NCBI RefSeq assembly: GCF_040882025.1
Contig: NZ_JBBECC010000077.1
Coordinates: forward strand, 1-32,449
Length of the DNA: 32,449 nucleotides
Reading direction: 5' to 3'
Source of the DNA: Parvibaculum sp040882025
Lineage (GTDB): Bacteria > Pseudomonadota > Alphaproteobacteria > Parvibaculales > Parvibaculaceae
Below are positions 29,263 through 32,449 of the stretch, piece by piece (within the stretch, counting starts at the first letter, position 1; each line of letters begins with the position of its first letter). Under the pieces are notes generated by a model. That model was not told where the DNA came from and ran no database searches. It worked only from the letters and a program-made list of their open reading frames with translations. Position numbers and translations under genes: made by a program.

Positions 29263-29700
29263 TCAGGCGGTGATTTCCAGGAGCCGGCGCAGCGGTTTCG
29301 GCCTTTCGACCAGGTCGGCGAGCGTCGCCCCGTCGAGTACCTCCAGCCAGGCATCGAGGGCATCGTGGAGCAGGTGCCGCAACCGGCAGGACGGGCCGAT
29401 GCGGCAATGATCCGTCTGCGGATCGAAACACTCGACCAAACGAAAATCCTCTTCCGTCGTCCGTACGACATCGCCGATGCCGATCGCTTCCGGCGGCCGC
29501 GCCAGACGCAACCCGCCGCCGCGCCCGCGCAGGGTTTCGACGAAACCGGCGCGGCCAAGTTCATGGGCGACCTTGACCAGATGGTTGCGCGAGATGCCGT
29601 AGGTTTCGGCGACTTCGCGGATGGTGGCAACCTTGCCGGGTTTCAGCGCCAGGTACATCAGCAGGCGCAACGCATAATCGGTGTGGACGGTGAGACGCAT
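29263..29700 (-). CDS. nsrR: Nitric-oxide-sensing Rrf2 repressor NsrR
   Basis: A 145-residue Rrf2-family repressor. It begins MRLTVHTDYALRLLMYLA; the helix-turn-helix is GISRNHLVKVAHELGRAGFV (35-54) and the wing RGRGGGLRLA. Cys91, Cys99 and Cys105 should ligate an Fe-S cluster that nitric oxide destroys, with the same three-cysteine pattern as characterised NsrR. The ATG at 29700 is the family start; the frame open to 30261 is a shadow of the globin gene. It is divergent from a haemoglobin gene across a palindrome of the NsrR type, so autoregulation and control of the globin are expected. Confidence 0.9.
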   Translation of the reverse strand: MRLTVHTDYALRLLMYLALKPGKVATIREVAETYGISRNHLVKVAHELGRAGFVETLRGRGGGLRLARPPEAIGIGDVVRTTEEDFRLVECFDPQTDHCRIGPSCRLRHLLHDALDAWLEVLDGATLADLVERPKPLRRLLEITA

Positions 29701-29782
29701 GACGGGCTCCGCTGCCTTGCCGGCGAAATGCCGCAGGCCAATGCCTGGACGAAGTATTGCCTTCCGGCCGAATGCTGTCCAG

Positions 29783-29811
29783 CATAAGATGTATTTCAAA
29801 TACATCTTATG
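29783..29811. promoter_or_regulatory. NsrR operator (29-bp perfect palindrome)
   Basis: CATAAGATGTATTT (29783-29796), a central C, then AAATACATCTTATG (29798-29811) are perfect inverted arms. The core AAGATGYATTT-N-AAATRCATCTT is the known NsrR site form. It ends at the GGAG ribosome site of the globin gene (29811-29814), so a bound repressor would block the globin promoter. Confidence 0.9.
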
Positions 29812-29820
29812 GAGCCGGCG

Positions 29821-30264
29821 ATGACGGAGACCCATGCCCCGTGGCGCAAGGACGATGACAGCCAACCGGTGACCGATGAAGCCGAGATCGACCGGCTGGT
29901 GCGCGCCTTTTATATGCGTATTCGCGCCGACGCGGTTCTGGGACCGATTTTCAACGGTGCGATCGGCGACAACTGGGAACCGCATCTTCTGAAAATGATC
30001 GACTTCTGGTCGTCGGTGATGCTGACCACAGGGCGCTACAAGGGACAGCCGATGCTGGCGCATCTGAGGCTGAAGCAGGTGACGCCGCAGCATTTCGACC
30101 GCTGGCTGATGCTGTTCCGGGAGACGGCGGAAGAGATTTGCGCGCCGGAGACGGCCGAGCGTTTCATGGAGAAGGCGGGCCGCATCGCCGAAAGCCTGCA
30201 ACTCGGCATGTTCTTCAAGCCGGCGCAGCACGACCCGGCGAAAAAGGGTTCGTGCTGCCACTGA
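29821..30264 (+). CDS. Group III truncated haemoglobin
   Basis: A 147-residue globin of the trHb-III class, linked to nitric-oxide detoxification. Tyr31 in AFYMRI matches B10, His81 in LAHLRL is the likely proximal F8 ligand, and Trp95 in FDRWL matches G8. WSSVMLTTGRYKGQPM is a characteristic block. The ATG at 29821 follows GGAG; an in-frame ATG at 29809 lies inside the operator. The C terminus ends KKGSCCH, a Cys-Cys-His tail beyond the globin fold. Control by the adjacent NsrR is strongly indicated. Confidence 0.92.
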   Translation: MTETHAPWRKDDDSQPVTDEAEIDRLVRAFYMRIRADAVLGPIFNGAIGDNWEPHLLKMIDFWSSVMLTTGRYKGQPMLAHLRLKQVTPQHFDRWLMLFRETAEEICAPETAERFMEKAGRIAESLQLGMFFKPAQHDPAKKGSCCH

Positions 30265-30302
30265 CGCCCGCCCGATTCAATCTTCGTGCCCGATGCCTTC
30301 GG

Positions 30303-32324
30303 CTATTTCGTTTTCGTTGCCGTCTTTGTGCCGATACCGAGCGCCGCTATCGCCCGATCGAGTTCGCGACCAAGGGCGGGCGCAAGCGTGCGCGCATAGG
30401 TGGCGGTGAAGTGATGGTAGTCGCGCCAGACGATGACGTTGCCGACGATCATGGGGCAGACGCCATCGGCACAGAAGCCGGATGTCATGTCGATCACCGG
30501 CACGCCGGGGCCGTCGCGAAAGGCGCGCCACATGGCGTCGGGCACCGGGAAGGCGTCGGCCATCCGCGCCCGGCACTCCGGATCGCGCGACAGACATTCG
30601 GGCGGATCGAAAGCGAAGCGCGGCGTGTCGCGCATGACGACCACGGCAACGCCCTGTTCGCGCAAGGCCGCGACCGTTTTGCGCACCGCCTCGATCAGAA
30701 GCGGCAGGCGCTCTTCGCGTGTGCCTTCGCCGATAATCTTGTTGTCGCGCGCCATGGCGAGCACGACGAGATCGGGTTTGTCGCGTGCGACCTCGGCGAT
30801 CATGTTCTCGCCCCATTGCCAGCAGGCCGGACCTTTTTCCAGCCTGCCGAGAATGAGCGGGCAGGCCGATTTCGTGTGTGCGGTCATGCGCCAACCGCGT
30901 GTTTCGGCGAGCGTCTGCAATGTCGGCAGCCAACTCGCCGCATGCGAGTCGCCGATCAGCATGACGTGGAAGCCGCCGTCCGGCGCGCCGTAGACGCAGC
31001 CACGCGGCTCGGTTTCGCCGAAATCGAGATGGCAGCCGTTCGAATAGGCGTCGGCGATGTCGTCGCGCACAAGGGCGAGTGGCGGCGCGACGCGAAGGCC
31101 GGCCGGAACGGGCACACCGTCGATCAGGGCGGCGGCGCCCGGATAATTTTGCGCGGTCAGTTCACCCGGGCGCTGGCTTTCGATGATGGCGAAGACGGAG
31201 CCCGCGGCGACGAGGCAGAGCAGGATCGAAGCAAGGCCGCCGGCAAGGCTGCGGCCGATCGCCGGTGAGGAGCCGGCGCCGCGAAAGCGGTCCTCGACGA
31301 AATATTTCGTCAGCGCGGCCAGCAGGATCGAGCCCGCGAGAAGCGCGAGCCCGTCCCAGAGGCCGGGAATGCTGTCGGTCCATGTCCGATAGAAAACGAT
31401 CAGCGGCCAGTGCCAGAGATAGATCGAATAGGAGATGTCGCCGATCCACATGGCCGGACGGCTTTCGAGCAGGCGGTGCGGCGCGAAGCGCGCAATCGAA
31501 CCGCCGCTTGTCAGAACGAGCGCCGCGCCGAGCGTGGGCAACAGTGCCGCATAGCCCGGAAAGGCGGTCATGCCGGAATAAAGCATGGCGGCGGCCGCGA
31601 TGGCGGCGAGGCCGATGGTGGCCGCGGCGATCTTCGCGGCTTCGCCGGCAATGACGGCGCGGGCGCCCGCGACGGCGAGGAGGCCGCCCAGCGCCAGTTC
31701 CCAGAACCGCGTGTGCGAGACGAAATAGGCCGTCTGCGGCGCGTGGATGGTTTCATAAACCGACAGCGCGAGCGAAACGGCGAAGACGACGCCGAGTGCC
31801 GCGCCGAGCGCGGGGCGCAGGCGCCAACCCCGGCGCAGGCCGAGCGCGCCCATGCCGATCATCAGCAGCGGCCAGACGAAATAAAATTGCTCCTCAATGG
31901 AAAGCGACCAGAAATGCTGCAGCGGTCCCGGCGCGTTGTCGGCGGCGAGGTAGTTCACCGACTTCGCGGCGAGCCACCAGTTCTCGAAATAGAGCGCGCT
32001 CGCGATGACCTCGGACGCGACGCCCCGCCATTGCGGCGGCGGCAGGGTGAAGGTCAGGAGTGCGACGGTAACGAGGACCAGCGTCGAGGCGGGCAGGAGG
32101 CGGCGGACGCGGCGCCCATAGAAGCGAACAATGCCGATGGTCCCGTCGCGTTCCAGTTCGCGCAGCAGAAGGCCCGTGATCAGATAGCCCGATATGACGA
32201 AGAAGACGTCGACGCCGATATAACCGCCCGGCAAGGCGCCTGGCCAGATGTGGAAAATGAGGACCGGCAGAACCGCGACGGCGCGCAACCCCTGAATGTC
32301 CGGACGAAAGGTCGTTGAACTCAT
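30303..32324 (-). CDS. OafA/YrhL-type acyltransferase with C-terminal SGNH domain
   Basis: A 673-residue inner-membrane protein. The acyltransferase-3 domain (about 5-375) begins FRPDIQGLRAVAVLPVLIFH with His25, then GVDVFFVISGYLIT, and has about ten membrane spans. The C-terminal SGNH hydrolase-like domain (about 440-673) has GDSHA with Ser460 and the DYHH motif giving Asp635 and His638. Such proteins O-acetylate cell-surface polysaccharides such as lipopolysaccharide O-antigen or peptidoglycan. The ATG at 32324 begins the family start; the frame open to 32393 adds a polar stretch that does not fit. No glycan genes are adjacent. Confidence 0.9.
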   Translation of the reverse strand: MSSTTFRPDIQGLRAVAVLPVLIFHIWPGALPGGYIGVDVFFVISGYLITGLLLRELERDGTIGIVRFYGRRVRRLLPASTLVLVTVALLTFTLPPPQWRGVASEVIASALYFENWWLAAKSVNYLAADNAPGPLQHFWSLSIEEQFYFVWPLLMIGMGALGLRRGWRLRPALGAALGVVFAVSLALSVYETIHAPQTAYFVSHTRFWELALGGLLAVAGARAVIAGEAAKIAAATIGLAAIAAAAMLYSGMTAFPGYAALLPTLGAALVLTSGGSIARFAPHRLLESRPAMWIGDISYSIYLWHWPLIVFYRTWTDSIPGLWDGLALLAGSILLAALTKYFVEDRFRGAGSSPAIGRSLAGGLASILLCLVAAGSVFAIIESQRPGELTAQNYPGAAALIDGVPVPAGLRVAPPLALVRDDIADAYSNGCHLDFGETEPRGCVYGAPDGGFHVMLIGDSHAASWLPTLQTLAETRGWRMTAHTKSACPLILGRLEKGPACWQWGENMIAEVARDKPDLVVLAMARDNKIIGEGTREERLPLLIEAVRKTVAALREQGVAVVVMRDTPRFAFDPPECLSRDPECRARMADAFPVPDAMWRAFRDGPGVPVIDMTSGFCADGVCPMIVGNVIVWRDYHHFTATYARTLAPALGRELDRAIAALGIGTKTATKTK

Positions 32325-32449
32325 GAAGGGGCGAAATCCTGTTTCCGGCCTTGATTCGGCTGCGCGCGGTCTTCTGTCATGAGATTGAGCCAAAAAAGCG
32401 GCGATGGCGATGTTCGGCGGGCCGGCCCCCCGTTTTCCCGCCGCCCGGG

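Noticed and set aside
29701..30261. Extended NsrR frame to 332 codons
   Set aside because: The upstream part is antisense to the globin gene and crosses the operator; Rrf2 proteins start at MRLTVHTDYAL.

Overview
The window looks like chromosomal sequence from a GC-rich alphaproteobacterium. The folE-hisI-patatin and scaffold-yidD-thrS groupings, the NsrR/haemoglobin pair and the many acyl-CoA and Fe(II)/2-oxoglutarate enzymes point towards Rhizobiales or Parvibaculales. That placement rests on gene content recalled from memory, not on a search. A run of exactly 100 N (4281-4380) shows that this is a draft assembly. No rRNA, tRNA, CRISPR, insertion sequence or prophage was seen.

Layout. 1-6.9 kb is housekeeping: on the minus strand folE, hisI and a patatin-like lipase; on the plus strand cysS, an Fe-S scaffold gene broken by the gap, yidD and thrS. 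cysS has a long leader with several GC-rich hairpins. 6.9-8.7 kb is a tightly overlapping minus-strand operon: an ArsR regulator, two related SRPBCC proteins and a VOC protein. 8.9-11.4 kb holds a large secreted protein of unknown family with a papain-like Cys/His/Asp pattern, whose 3' end overlaps an outer-membrane barrel gene by 120 nt. 11.5-14.7 kb holds nitroreductase-HAD, a YqeY-like gene, and an HTH regulator coupled to an alpha/beta hydrolase behind an array of repeated operator-like sites. 14.7-17.0 kb has two Fe(II)/2OG oxygenase genes (PhyH type, and TPR-2OG fusion).

17.2-21.1 kb is the most interesting part: a di-iron fatty-acid hydroxylase/sterol desaturase, a glutathione S-transferase, a ChrB-domain protein and the chromate transporter ChrA. 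A structured leader element of about 45 nt, with compensatory base changes, occurs three times, once ahead of each of the first three genes. The element ties a membrane-lipid enzyme and a GST to a chromate-resistance gene as one probable post-transcriptionally controlled set.

21.1-26 kb is catabolic: an N-acyl-D-amino-acid deacylase, a CitE-like CoA lyase with a MaoC hydratase, an acyl-CoA dehydrogenase and a HIT protein. 26-32.4 kb holds a stand-alone receiver protein, an MFS transporter, a lytic transglycosylase-like gene behind a textbook sigma-54 promoter, nsrR divergent from a group III truncated haemoglobin across a 29-bp perfect NsrR-type palindrome, and an OafA-type acyltransferase with a C-terminal SGNH domain.
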